64,000 nucleotides of DNA from Streptomyces cyaneus (GTDB taxonomy: Bacteria; Actinomycetota; Actinomycetes; Streptomycetales; Streptomycetaceae), in NCBI RefSeq assembly GCF_004028635.1, contig NZ_RQJW01000020.1, positions 62,001-126,000 on the forward strand, read 5' to 3'. Shown here one piece after another: positions 25,169 to 34,020 of this stretch. Made by a program: the position numbers and the translations under genes. Position 1 is the stretch's first letter; every line of letters begins with the position of its first letter. Under the pieces are notes generated by a model that was given only the letters and a program-made list of their open reading frames with translations, ran no database searches and was not told the origin of the DNA.

Positions 25169-25603
25169 TCAAGGCCTCATCGCCGACGGTTCGACGGAGT
25201 GCTGCCGTGGTGCGGTGACCAGGTAGGGGCGGACGCTCTTGACCAGCATCGCCATCTCGTAGCCCAGCACCGCCGCGTCGGCCTCGCGGCCGGCCAGCAC
25301 GGCGAGACAGGTGCCGGAACCGGCCGTGGTCACGAAGAGCAGCGTCGAGTCGAGTTCGACGACGACCTGGCGCACGTCCCCGCCGTCGCCGAAGCGGACC
25401 CCGGCGCTGCGGCCGAGGGAGTACAGGCCTGAGGCCAGGGCGGCCATGTGGTCGGCGCTGTCCGGGTCGAGGCCGTGAACCGACTTCACGAGCCCGTCGC
25501 AGGAGAGGAGTACCGCGCTGGTGGTGTGCGGTACGCGCTGCACGAGGCCGCTCATCAGCCAGTCGAGGTCGGAGACATGGGCGGTCGGCGCTTCGCTCGC
25601 CAT
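25169..25603 (-). CDS. cvnB: Conservon roadblock/LC7 protein (CvnB type)
   Basis: A 144-residue roadblock/LC7-domain protein, likely effector or GTPase-activating partner of CvnD. The domain runs about 10-125 (DLDWLMSGLVQRVPHTTSAV, SCDGLVKSVHGL, LLFVTTAGSGTCLAVL). The ATG at 25603 has AAGGAG upstream; a longer upstream frame has no support. It is separated from cvnA by 92 nt and nearly abuts cvnC. Confidence 0.94.
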   Translation of the reverse strand: MASEAPTAHVSDLDWLMSGLVQRVPHTTSAVLLSCDGLVKSVHGLDPDSADHMAALASGLYSLGRSAGVRFGDGGDVRQVVVELDSTLLFVTTAGSGTCLAVLAGREADAAVLGYEMAMLVKSVRPYLVTAPRQHSVEPSAMRP

Positions 25604-25695
25604 GATGGATCGACTCCTTGAGGTACGAAGGTCAGCGGGAGCGCTGGGGGTGGGGGTGGTCTTCCAGGCGGACTTCGAGCTGGTCAGGGGCATGG

Positions 25696-28380
25696 TCATC
25701 CGGCTGGTGCGCTCCCGTCGTGCCGGGTGGTGTGGTCGGCGCCGGGCGCGGACCCGGGGTGCGTCTCGGGTGTGTGGGTCGGGTCCATGGGCGATACGTC
25801 CATGGGTGGCCGGCGGGTCATGGGGGTCACGTCGGTGTGGAACGCATCCAGGGAGGTCGGGCGCAGGTGTGTGGGCTGCGGTCGACCTGTGTCGAGGCTC
25901 GTCGGCTCCAGACGGATCGGCGCCGGACGCACGGACTCCAGACGGGTGGGTTCGGGGGGTGCGGGGTCCAGGCGTGTCGGCTGCGGGTCGGGTGACCTCA
26001 TGTCAGAGGTCGTGTGCGGTGAGCGCATGTAGAGGGATGCGGATGTGGAGGCTGTCGGCTGTGCGGTGGACGTGTGTTGCGAGTCCATGTGGCCTGCGTC
26101 CATGTGGCCCGCGACAACGTCCATGTGACCCGAGACCATGTGACCCGCCACCACCTGGCCAGACGAGGCGTGCCCCGACAGCGTGTGCCCTGACACCGTG
26201 TGCGGGGCGTCCATGTGGCCTGCGCCCATATGCCGCGCATCCATGCGCCCTACATCCGTATGCAGCGCACCCATGTGCCCGCTGCCGTGCCCTGGTTCTC
26301 CGCGTCCGGCTTCCCCGCGCCTCAACTCCTCGGCCCCGTCGGCCATGTGCCCGCCGCCCATGTGCTCGCCATCCATATGTCCGGCTCCCATGTGCCCGGC
26401 GTCCATCCGGCCGGCCTCCATGTGCCCGGCATCTACGTGCCCAACCTCCACATGCCCAGCCCCCGCGTACCCGGTCTCCACATGCGCCGCATCCGTATGC
26501 GCCGCATCCATGTGCGCCGCCTCCATGTGCTGCTGCGCCTCCGCAAGCCCGACCCCCCGTTGGAAGGCCGCCATCAGCCCCGGGTCATGCCCGGCGAGGC
26601 AATCGGATTCCTGGCGCGGGGCAGGGCCTTCGCGGAGTTGGGGGGCGATGTGTTCCTGGGCCCGGCGACGGGGCAGTTGAGGCTTGTCCATGGTGCCGCG
26701 GACGGTGTTGTTGCGCGGGGTCGGCGGTGTGACGGAGTTCTCCGCGACGAGCCGGCGTTCGTCGGGCCTGATGCCGGGCACGGCCTCCGCCGGGTTGGCA
26801 CGCCCCTCGTGGGCACCGCGCACGGGCAGGGGTGCCGGTCCGCTGCCGTTCGTCCCGGGTGCCGCACCCCTTGCACCGGCCTGCGGCTCCTGCCGACCCG
26901 GCGTCCCCGGCGCCGCCTCGGTCGCACCCCGCAGCCCGCCATGCTGCCCACCCCACTGCCCGCCCTCCGACGCGGCCGGCGCAGCCGATCCGGGCTGGCG
27001 CTGCTGCTGGGGCGGCACCGGCGCCGACGCCTGCTGCGGACGGGCCTGCGCCGGGGAGTGCGACGGTACGGACCTACCCGCTGCCCCTTGCGGCGGGGCG
27101 GGCGGCGGCTCCTGAGCCTGCGCCTGCGCCTGCGCCTGCGCCTGCGCCCGCACGACACCTCCACGCGCCCCCGGTTCCGCCCCCAGCAACCCCTGCGGCA
27201 CCACGAGAACGGCCTGGACACCGCCGTAGATATTGGTCTGCAGGCGCACATGGATGCCGTGCCGCTTGGCGAGCTGCGACACGACGAACAGGCCGATGCG
27301 CCCGTCCGCCAGCAGGCTGGCGACGTTGACCTGGTCGGGGTCGGCGAGCAGGGCGTTCATACGGTTCTGCTCGCCGACGGGCATGCCGAGGCCACGGTCC
27401 TCGACCTCGACGGCGAGCCCGGAGGTCACGAGGTTGGCCCGGAGCAGCACTTGGGTGTGCGGGGCGGAGAACACCGTGGCGTTCTCGACGAGTTCGGCCA
27501 GCAGGTGGATGACGTCGGCGACGGCGTGGCCGCGCAGGGTGCCGTCGATCGGCGGCACGAGCTTGACCCTGGAGTACTGCTCGACCTCCGCGATGGCCGA
27601 GCGCAGCACCTCGGTCATGGAGACCGGATTGCTCCACTGCCGACGGGAGACGGCGCCGCCGAGCACGGCGAGGTTCTCGGCGTGCCGGCGGATGCGGGTG
27701 GCGAGGTGGTCGACGTGGAAGAGGCCCTTGAGCAGGTCGGGGTCCTCGATCTCGTTCTCCAGCTCGTCGAGGATGGAGATCTCGCGGTGCACGAGCGACT
27801 GAAGACGCCGGGCGAGGTTGACGAAGACCTCGAGCTTCTGTTCGCTGCCTGCCTGACTGGAGAGCTGGGAGGCGTGGACGACGGCGGTGACGGCCCCGTC
27901 GTGGGCGCGGGCCAGATCGGCGGCGAGCAGTTCGAAGTCGTCGGCGCCCTCGGGCGGACCGCTGCGCGTCTTGCGCTTCGGCGGCCCGTCGCCGCGCCGC
28001 AACGCCTCGACGAGGGCCCGCAGATCGGCCTCGCCGCGTGCGCTGCTGCGTCGCAGTGCGCCGATGCGGTCGCTCACGGACTTGGCGGTGCGGTTGGCGG
28101 CCACTGCGGCGATCAGGATGCCCGCGAGGGTCACCGAGACAGCGCCGGCCAGCACCCCCCACAGGGTGAGGCTCGGCCGCGCTCCAGTGGTGCGCACGAC
28201 GAACAGCACTGCCGCGCAGGCGCTGAGCGCCACCGCGGTGGGCGGCAGCACGGCCAGGCGCAGCAGTTGGGGCCGTATGTGGGTCTCGGGCAGCGCTGGT
28301 GCGGTGCGGGCGGCCGGGCGCCCGTGCCGCCCGCCCTCACGGCGGTCTGCGCGTGCGGCCGGGGCGCGGAGTTGAGACAT
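25696..28380 (-). CDS. cvnA: Conservon sensor histidine kinase-like ATPase (CvnA type) with His/Met-rich tail
   Basis: An 894-residue membrane sensor. Two transmembrane helices (about 40-63 and 72-94) are followed by a coiled signalling region and a HATPase_c domain (about 290-405; HLLAELVENATVFSAPH, VEDRGLGMPV, DGRIGLFVVSQLAKRH). Like other CvnA proteins it lacks a clear phospho-His box. The remaining half is a low-complexity tail: an (AQ)6 run near 415, a Pro/Gly/Gln-rich stretch, and from about 615 to 770 a roughly pentapeptide xxGHM repeat with 24 His, 14 of them followed by Met, then a PTRLxP repeat. The tail is the unusual part. The ATG at 28380 has GAGG upstream. Confidence 0.92.
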   Translation of the reverse strand: MSQLRAPAARADRREGGRHGRPAARTAPALPETHIRPQLLRLAVLPPTAVALSACAAVLFVVRTTGARPSLTLWGVLAGAVSVTLAGILIAAVAANRTAKSVSDRIGALRRSSARGEADLRALVEALRRGDGPPKRKTRSGPPEGADDFELLAADLARAHDGAVTAVVHASQLSSQAGSEQKLEVFVNLARRLQSLVHREISILDELENEIEDPDLLKGLFHVDHLATRIRRHAENLAVLGGAVSRRQWSNPVSMTEVLRSAIAEVEQYSRVKLVPPIDGTLRGHAVADVIHLLAELVENATVFSAPHTQVLLRANLVTSGLAVEVEDRGLGMPVGEQNRMNALLADPDQVNVASLLADGRIGLFVVSQLAKRHGIHVRLQTNIYGGVQAVLVVPQGLLGAEPGARGGVVRAQAQAQAQAQAQEPPPAPPQGAAGRSVPSHSPAQARPQQASAPVPPQQQRQPGSAAPAASEGGQWGGQHGGLRGATEAAPGTPGRQEPQAGARGAAPGTNGSGPAPLPVRGAHEGRANPAEAVPGIRPDERRLVAENSVTPPTPRNNTVRGTMDKPQLPRRRAQEHIAPQLREGPAPRQESDCLAGHDPGLMAAFQRGVGLAEAQQHMEAAHMDAAHTDAAHVETGYAGAGHVEVGHVDAGHMEAGRMDAGHMGAGHMDGEHMGGGHMADGAEELRRGEAGRGEPGHGSGHMGALHTDVGRMDARHMGAGHMDAPHTVSGHTLSGHASSGQVVAGHMVSGHMDVVAGHMDAGHMDSQHTSTAQPTASTSASLYMRSPHTTSDMRSPDPQPTRLDPAPPEPTRLESVRPAPIRLEPTSLDTGRPQPTHLRPTSLDAFHTDVTPMTRRPPMDVSPMDPTHTPETHPGSAPGADHTTRHDGSAPAG
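26077..26530 (-). repeat. 15-bp repeats encoding the GHM pentapeptide tail of CvnA
   Basis: Over about 450 bp the minus strand repeats units like GCG GGC CAC ATG GAC with variations, giving Ala-Gly-His-Met-Asp. The reading frame stays open throughout and substitutions mostly keep His or Met, so the repeat looks maintained as protein. The plus strand shows the matching CATGTGGCC series. Confidence 0.85.
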
Positions 28381-29068
28381 CGGGGTCCTCAGTACTGGTC
28401 CGTCGGTCGGGGCCTTGGGGTGCGCGCGGGTCTGCGCGGGCCGGGGCATGCGCCATCGCGATGTCGGTCGACAGAGCCGACGAATTCGGCTCCGTGTCGC
28501 CCAACGGACACTGACAGTAGTCGCCTCCGCATCATGTGCGGTGGGCAGTTGACAAAGTCCGGCAGGCAGCGTCCCGCTCTGGTATGAGGTCTCGTACGAC
28601 AGACCGATAACCCGCTCCACGGTTCGCCCACAAGGAGCGAGCGAGCGATCAGAGCTGGTCAGAAGTGGTCACGAAGAAAAGTCGAGGGGCGGGGCGCTTC
28701 CTACGCCCCACCCCTCGCTGACCCGCCCTTCCAGCACCCCTGACAGCCCCGGCGGGGACGATTCAGCACTCCGCGGGCCCGACTCTCCGACTCCCAGAAC
28801 GTCACCGGCAGTATCGGCGCATACGGCCTCGCGGGCGCCCAGGCACACTCCTGCACGCCCCCGAGCGAGCCACCCCACAGGGGCGCGCGGAGCCGACGAG
28901 CGCGCGCACTGTTTCGCTTCACGCCAGGACAGCACCGAGGGCGGGGCGCCGACGCAGACTCGGCGTCCCATCCGACAGAAATGGGGACCACTCCCGCACG
29001 GAACCGCCCACCGCGTCAGGACGGGTCAGCGCCCACCCGCAAGGTCCACAGACCTGCCACAGACCTAC
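28381..29068. other. Long upstream region of cvnA with a strong hairpin
   Basis: About 690 nt between cvnA and the stop of the metallo-beta-lactamase-fold gene. A strong inverted repeat lies at about 28683-28718: CGAGGGGCGGGGCG pairs with CGCCCCACCCCTCG around a 7-nt loop. It may end the transcript coming from 29069. The part from 28400 to 28660 should hold the cvn promoter. Open frames at 28669-28991 show no homology or ribosome site. Confidence 0.5.
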
Positions 29069-30244
29069 CTAGGCGACCACCACAGCGTCCGGCCCCGGCG
29101 CGACCGGCGGCCATGCCGGCCAGCCCCCGGCGGGCGCTTCGGCCGCCTCACGCCACCACGGCGTCACTTGCGGCACCGAGGCCGGTTCGAAGGGCTCACC
29201 GCAGAGCGGAGCCGCCATCGTCACCCCGGCTTTGTGGGTGGCCCGCATCGTCCACTCCCCCGGCTCCGCCCACGGATGCGTCGCCAGATTGAAGGTGCCC
29301 CAGTGGATCGGCAGCATGACACCCACGGACGGATCGCCGCCCTGAAGATCGAGGTGGGCCCGGACGGCCTCATCCGGCGTCATGTGGATGTCGGGCCAGA
29401 AGTCCGAGTAGGCGCCGAGCTGGATCATCGTGGCGTCGAACGGGCCGTTGTCGGCTCCGATGTCCTTGAAGCCGTCGAAGTAGCCGGTGTCACCACTGTG
29501 AAAGATCCGGTGTTCGTCCGAGGCGACGACCCAGGACGCCCAGAGCGTGTGCTGTGTGTTGCGCAGTCCGCGACCACAGAAGTGGCGGGCCGGGGTCGCG
29601 GTCAGGGTGAGGCCGCCGACCTTCGTCGCCTCGTGCCAGTCCAGCTCGCGCAGCCGGTCGGCGGACACACCCCAGTGTTCGAGGTGGGCGCCCACGCCGA
29701 GCGGTACGGCGAAGAGCGTGTCCGTGCCCGCCAGCGCCTTGATCGTGGGCAGGTCGAGGTGGTCGTAGTGGTCGTGGGAGATGACGACGACGTCGACCGG
29801 CCCGAGCGCGGCGAGCGGCAACGGCACGGGATGCAGCCGCTTGGGACCGGCGAAGGGGAACGGGGAGCAGCGCTCGCCCCACACGGGGTCGAACAGCACC
29901 CGATGGCCGTCGATCTCCGCGAGGACGCTCGAGTGCCCCATCCAGGTCAGGCGGAGCCCGCCGACGGGCGGCTTCGCCAGATCGGCGTAGGTGGTGGGGT
30001 GCACCGGCACGGTGCCCTTCGGGGCACGGCGGGGCCGGGTGTCCTTGTCGAAGAAGACCTTTGCGAACTCCGTCATCGAGCCCGAGGGTCTGGTTCGGGC
30101 GGCGCCTCCGGGGTTCTGGAAGACCCCGTCCCGGAAGTGCGGCGAATTGCGGATACGCGCCATGCGCTCACCGCTCGGGTCCACGCCGAAGGCCTCGGGC
30201 CGCAGGGCGCTGAGCCCGGAGCTCGGGAAACGAAAACCGGCCAC
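29069..30244 (-). CDS. Metallo-beta-lactamase-fold hydrolase, NAPE-PLD/UlaG-like
   Basis: A 391-residue cytoplasmic hydrolase with the zinc motif ISHDHYDHLD near residue 155, a third His in PARHFCGRG near 215, Asp in FHSGDTGYFDGF near 242 and a final His in LPIHWGTFNLA near 310. LTWMGHSSVLAEIDG before the motif is typical of the NAPE-hydrolysing phospholipase D-like branch. That branch acts on phosphodiester lipids or related compounds; the true substrate is unknown. A phospholipid role would fit a genome region rich in lipid genes, but nothing links them directly. Confidence 0.88.
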   Translation of the reverse strand: MAGFRFPSSGLSALRPEAFGVDPSGERMARIRNSPHFRDGVFQNPGGAARTRPSGSMTEFAKVFFDKDTRPRRAPKGTVPVHPTTYADLAKPPVGGLRLTWMGHSSVLAEIDGHRVLFDPVWGERCSPFPFAGPKRLHPVPLPLAALGPVDVVVISHDHYDHLDLPTIKALAGTDTLFAVPLGVGAHLEHWGVSADRLRELDWHEATKVGGLTLTATPARHFCGRGLRNTQHTLWASWVVASDEHRIFHSGDTGYFDGFKDIGADNGPFDATMIQLGAYSDFWPDIHMTPDEAVRAHLDLQGGDPSVGVMLPIHWGTFNLATHPWAEPGEWTMRATHKAGVTMAAPLCGEPFEPASVPQVTPWWREAAEAPAGGWPAWPPVAPGPDAVVVA

Positions 30245-30411
30245 GGTACCTCCAGGTGGAGTCGGTGAGAAAGTCCATTATGGTCAGCCCCTCCGACAAC
30301 CCCGTACGCCCCCTGATCCATTCCGTACGTTGACATGTCCTCGCCCCAATTTGATACTGACCCATCGTTCAGTAACCGTGCGCGGCGACCATCGCCCCCT
30401 CCGGAGACCCC

Positions 30412-31590
30412 ATGACCACTCCCCTGCTGTCGCTCACCTGGACCGACCACATCACCGGCCGCCAGGGCTTCCTGGTCGTCGACCGGCTGGTGCGCGGCGT
30501 GTCCAGCGGCGGGCTGCGGATGCGGCCGGGCTGCACACTGGACGAGGTCACCGGGCTCGCCCGCGGCATGAGCATGAAGGAAGCCCTGCACTACGACCCC
30601 GAGGCGCGGTACGTCCCCCTGGGCGGCGCCAAGGGCGGCATCGACTGCGATCCCCGCGATCCGGAGGCGTACGGGCTCCTGGTGCGCTATCTGCGGACCA
30701 TGCGGCCGTATATCGAGAGCTTTTGGACCACGGGCGAGGACCTCGGTCTCACCCAGGACGTGGTCGACCGGGCGGCCGCCGAGGTGGGGCTCGTCTCGTC
30801 CGTCCAGGCCGTGTATCCGCTGCTCGACGACGAGGCAGGCGCCCGTCGGCGGCTCGCGGACGCGTTCGCGGTCGAGGTGGACGGCATCGGGCTCGACGAG
30901 CTGGTCGGCGGCTGCGGGGTCGCCGAGTCGGTGCTCACGGCACTGGACCGGGCCGGTGTGCCGTACTGGAGGACGCGCGTCGCCGTACAGGGTCTCGGAA
31001 CCATGGGCGGGGCCACGGCGCGCTTCCTCACGCGCGCGGGGCTCACGGTCGTGGCCGTCGCCGACATCAAGGGCACGATCGCCAACCCGGCGGGCCTCGA
31101 CATCGAGTCTCTGCTGGCGGCACGTGACGTGTACGGCACGGTCGACCGCGCGGCGCTGCGCCCCGGTGACCGTGAACTGCCGGGCGACGCCTGGTTGTCG
31201 GTCGAGGCGGAGGTGCTGGTGCCGGCGGCCGTCTCGTATGTGATCGACGCCGCGAACCAGGGGCGGATCACCGCCCGCTGGATCGCCGAGGCGGCCAACA
31301 TGCCGGTTCGGCCCGAGGCGGAGGAACTGCTGGCCGCGCGGGGCGTCACGGTGTTGCCGGACGTCGTGGTCAACTCGGCCACGAACGCCTGGTGGTGGTG
31401 GACGCTGTTCGGCGACATCGGCCCGGACGCGGACGAGGCGTTCGCCCATACGCAACGGTCGATGCGCGCCCTGACCGACCGCACCCTGACCCGCGCCGAG
31501 GCCGACGGGACGACACCCCGGGCCGCCGCGCACGCCATCGCGGCCGACCGGCTGCCGGTGATCGCGGAGCGCTTCGGCCTGCACCGGTGA
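30412..31590 (+). CDS. Glu/Leu/Phe/Val dehydrogenase family protein
   Basis: An amino-acid dehydrogenase of 392 residues that oxidatively deaminates an amino acid to its 2-oxoacid with NAD(P). The N-terminal dimerisation domain has the catalytic Lys region VPLGGAKGGIDCD (Lys about 74) and the glycine-rich GGLRMRPGCTLDEV. The C-terminal Rossmann domain has VAVQGLGTMGGATARFL near 188. The sequence departs from standard leucine and valine dehydrogenases (for instance VNSATNAWWWWT near 323), so specificity is open. It is divergent from the MBL-fold gene and followed by a TetR regulator 68 nt downstream. Confidence 0.88.
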   Translation: MTTPLLSLTWTDHITGRQGFLVVDRLVRGVSSGGLRMRPGCTLDEVTGLARGMSMKEALHYDPEARYVPLGGAKGGIDCDPRDPEAYGLLVRYLRTMRPYIESFWTTGEDLGLTQDVVDRAAAEVGLVSSVQAVYPLLDDEAGARRRLADAFAVEVDGIGLDELVGGCGVAESVLTALDRAGVPYWRTRVAVQGLGTMGGATARFLTRAGLTVVAVADIKGTIANPAGLDIESLLAARDVYGTVDRAALRPGDRELPGDAWLSVEAEVLVPAAVSYVIDAANQGRITARWIAEAANMPVRPEAEELLAARGVTVLPDVVVNSATNAWWWWTLFGDIGPDADEAFAHTQRSMRALTDRTLTRAEADGTTPRAAAHAIAADRLPVIAERFGLHR

Positions 31591-31658
31591 CGGCGGCGGG
31601 AAGGGCCCGTCGACCGCGGCCACAGGAACGGCTCGTGGCGAGGCTTTAGGGTGGCCGA

Positions 31659-32276
31659 GTGGCAAGAGTGCGGTTGAGTGTGGCCGAGCGGCGTGAGGAA
31701 TTGCTGCGGGCCGCCGTCGAGCAGATAGAGGCGCGGGGCGTGTCGGCGGTCAGGATCGCCGACGTGGCCTCGGCCCTCGGGGTGAGCAACGCGCTGGTGC
31801 TCTATCACTTCGCCACGAAGGAGAAACTGGTCGCCGCCGCGTTCGCGCACGCGGCCGAGGGCGATCTGGCCCGTCTGCGCAGGCTGCTGGGCCGCCGTAC
31901 GACGGCGCTGCGGCGGCTGCGGGCGGCCGTGCGCTGGTACGCGCCGACCGGCCAGGCCAAGGGCTGGCGGCTGTGGATCGAGGGCTGGGCGGCGGCGCTG
32001 CGCGAGCCCGCGTTGCAGGAGGTCACACGGGACCTCGACCGGCAGTGGAAGGCGGCCCTCGCCGAGGTCATCGAGCAGGGAGTGGCCGCGGACGAGTTCC
32101 GCTGCCCGGACCCCACCGGCACGGCCCTGCGTCTGACGGCCCTGCTCGACGGGCTGGCCGTGCAGCTGACGTCGTATCCGGGCGCGGTGTCACGCGCGCG
32201 TGCCCAGCAGTGGGCGGACGAGGCGCTCGCCCGGGAACTGGGGCTGGAGCGGAAGGCGTTGACGACGGCGCGGTGA
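31659..32276 (+). CDS. TetR-family transcription regulator
   Basis: A 205-residue TetR regulator. The HTH lies at about 27-50 (VRIADVASALGVSNALVLYH followed by FATKEKL). The C-terminal half resembles the BetI-like/TetR_C_6 type, with GLAVQLTSYPG near 168. The GTG start at 31659 is 68 nt after the dehydrogenase stop, so both may share a transcript. The neighbouring dehydrogenase is a plausible target. Confidence 0.92.
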   Translation: MARVRLSVAERREELLRAAVEQIEARGVSAVRIADVASALGVSNALVLYHFATKEKLVAAAFAHAAEGDLARLRRLLGRRTTALRRLRAAVRWYAPTGQAKGWRLWIEGWAAALREPALQEVTRDLDRQWKAALAEVIEQGVAADEFRCPDPTGTALRLTALLDGLAVQLTSYPGAVSRARAQQWADEALARELGLERKALTTAR

Positions 32277-32320
32277 GGTGGGCGATCGCCGGTGGTCGCT
32301 TCACCACGGTGACGACAGCC

Positions 32321-32357
32321 GTGTGGGCCGCGCCCCCGAACAGGGCCCGGCCCACAC
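32321..32357. terminator. Bidirectional terminator between convergent genes
   Basis: GTGTGGGCCG (32321-32330) pairs with CGGCCCACAC (32348-32357), ten perfect base pairs with a 17-nt loop, between the TetR gene (plus) and the SGNH hydrolase gene (minus). It can serve both transcripts. Confidence 0.8.
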
Positions 32358-32372
32358 CACCGAGGCGTCGCC

Positions 32373-33191
32373 TCAAGCCACCGATTCGATCCGCATCTTG
32401 ATGTCGTCCGGGGACAGCGCGCCCTTGGCCGTCACATGGTCCCCCGACGACTCGCCGCGCAGGCGCCGTCCGATCCACGGCACCAGGTACTCGCGTGCCC
32501 AGTGGACGTCGTCCCGGCGGATGTCGAGAGTGCCGCGGGCCGGGAGCGGTGGCCAGGGCTGGTCCGGGTCGGCCGGCACCTCCAGGCCGAGGACCTGGCC
32601 CGCGCGGAGCGCCACACGCGTGTGCCCCTCCGCAGAGAGGTGGAGCCGGTCGTCGTCCCAGGCCCTGCGGTCCTGAATGGTCTTCAGGGACCACAGGTCG
32701 AGCACCGGACAGCCGTACCGGTCGGCGATGGCCCGCACATGACCGTTGTAGGTGGCGATCTTGCCGCGCAGATGCTTCAGCACGGGCACGCCACGGGTGT
32801 CGAAGCCGGTCGTCACCATGACGGTGCCGACGGCGGAGGTGAGCCGGATGATCGCCCGCTCGAAGCGCTCGGCCACCTCGTCGGGGTCGGTTCCGGGTCG
32901 GATGATGTCGTTGCCGCCCGCACAGAACGAGACCAGGTCCGGGGCCAGTTCGACGGCCTTCGGAAGCTGGTCCTCGACGATCTGGTCGAGCAGTTTGCCG
33001 CGTACGGCGAGGTTCGTGTACTTGAAGGCGCCCTCGGGCCGCCGGTCCGCGAGCAGTACCGCGAACCGGTCGGCCCAGCCGACGAACGCCCCGTCGGGGC
33101 CGGGGTCGCCGACGCCCTCGGTGAAGCTGTCCCCCACCGCAACGTACGACCCGATCACTGATCTGCTGTCACTCTTCGAATCGTCTGCCAC
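32373..33191 (-). CDS. SGNH/GDSL-family hydrolase, cytoplasmic
   Basis: A 272-residue SGNH hydrolase. Block I is YVAVGDSFTEGVGD (Ser about 21), the Gly block is NLAVRGKLLDQI, block III is FCAGGNDIIRP with the Asn near 94, and block V is DDRLHLSAEGH with the Asp/His pair near 180-183. No signal peptide is seen, so it acts inside the cell, unlike the secreted SGNH protein at 35899. It is probably an esterase of unknown substrate. The start is GTG. Confidence 0.92.
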   Translation of the reverse strand: MADDSKSDSRSVIGSYVAVGDSFTEGVGDPGPDGAFVGWADRFAVLLADRRPEGAFKYTNLAVRGKLLDQIVEDQLPKAVELAPDLVSFCAGGNDIIRPGTDPDEVAERFERAIIRLTSAVGTVMVTTGFDTRGVPVLKHLRGKIATYNGHVRAIADRYGCPVLDLWSLKTIQDRRAWDDDRLHLSAEGHTRVALRAGQVLGLEVPADPDQPWPPLPARGTLDIRRDDVHWAREYLVPWIGRRLRGESSGDHVTAKGALSPDDIKMRIESVA

Positions 33192-33303
33192 ATCGGCACA
33201 TGATTCACCTTCGAATGTGACCTACGCGACCGTAAGGAGGGGTTGACGGTCGGTGAGATAAGCCACTTGTAAAGTGTTGGCCAAACCTGGAATAAGCCTC
33301 TGA

Positions 33304-34020
33304 TCAGGGGCGTTGTGGGCTCAACCGCCACACCCGGAAGTCGCCGATCCGGAAATGGCTCCAGGTGGTCCGGAAGGCGAAGTGGCCACTGGTATAGGGC
33401 TCCTGGTCGGTGTAGTCGAAGACGAGCCGCCCGTTGTTCCACCACCGCACGGTCGAGCCGTCGGAGACGATCCGGACGTGGTTGGGCTCGTTCGCCACGA
33501 GCAGCGGCTCCGTGTAGTCGTAGATCAGCGGGCGGACCCCGGCCTGGCCGACGTACCGGCGCAGCCTCGTCGTGGTGTTGGTGTTGGCACCGTAGCCGAC
33601 GTAGTACGTCTTGAGGTGGTCGTACTCCGCCAGCGCCCCGCCGCGCGGGGTGGCGAAGATGTCGTCCGGGGAGCGGACGTCGGTCGCGTTCCAGAAGTTG
33701 TTCAGGTCGGAGACGCGGTCGTTGACACCGCCTGCCGATATGGGCGTGGCCGTGTACTCGATGACATACGGCCCTTCCAGCCGCTTCTTGAACCAGACCG
33801 TCGCCCCGGCGGGTACGTCGACCTCCAGGACCCCGCGGGAGGCGGTGACGGTGCCGCCCTTCTCGAGTTCCACCGCCCATTGCCCCAGGCCGTGACGGAA
33901 GTCGTCGTGGGCTATGAGGCGACGGTGGCGGGGCGTGGCGCTCGCCGTCCCCGCCGGAGCGAGGGCTGCGAGGGCGGCGCCGGCGGCCAGGGCTCCGAAG
34001 GCTCTACGCGTGGTCGTCAT
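33304..34020 (-). CDS. Secreted DUF6250 protein of the pectin operon
   Basis: A 238-residue exported protein with a Tat-like signal (TTRRAFGALAAGAALAALAP, cleavage after about residue 27). The mature part is a beta-sandwich-like domain (FRHGLGQWAVELEKGG, SDLNNFWNATD, HFAFRTTWSHFRIGDFRVW) that I recognise from memory as DUF6250, a family often beside rhamnogalacturonan lyases. It may be a carbohydrate-binding or glycoside-cleaving partner. Its start overlaps the PL11 gene by 17 nt, so the two are co-translated. Confidence 0.82.
   Translation of the reverse strand: MTTTRRAFGALAAGAALAALAPAGTASATPRHRRLIAHDDFRHGLGQWAVELEKGGTVTASRGVLEVDVPAGATVWFKKRLEGPYVIEYTATPISAGGVNDRVSDLNNFWNATDVRSPDDIFATPRGGALAEYDHLKTYYVGYGANTNTTTRLRRYVGQAGVRPLIYDYTEPLLVANEPNHVRIVSDGSTVRWWNNGRLVFDYTDQEPYTSGHFAFRTTWSHFRIGDFRVWRLSPQRP

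Noticed and set aside
26200..28587. A long plus-strand frame antisense to cvnA, itself rich in repeats
   Set aside because: It mirrors the CvnA repeat on the other strand. The minus-strand frame has the kinase domain, ribosome site and operon context.
28669..28991. Minus-strand frames of about 100 codons in the gap upstream of cvnA
   Set aside because: They overlap the hairpin, have no domain and no ribosome site.
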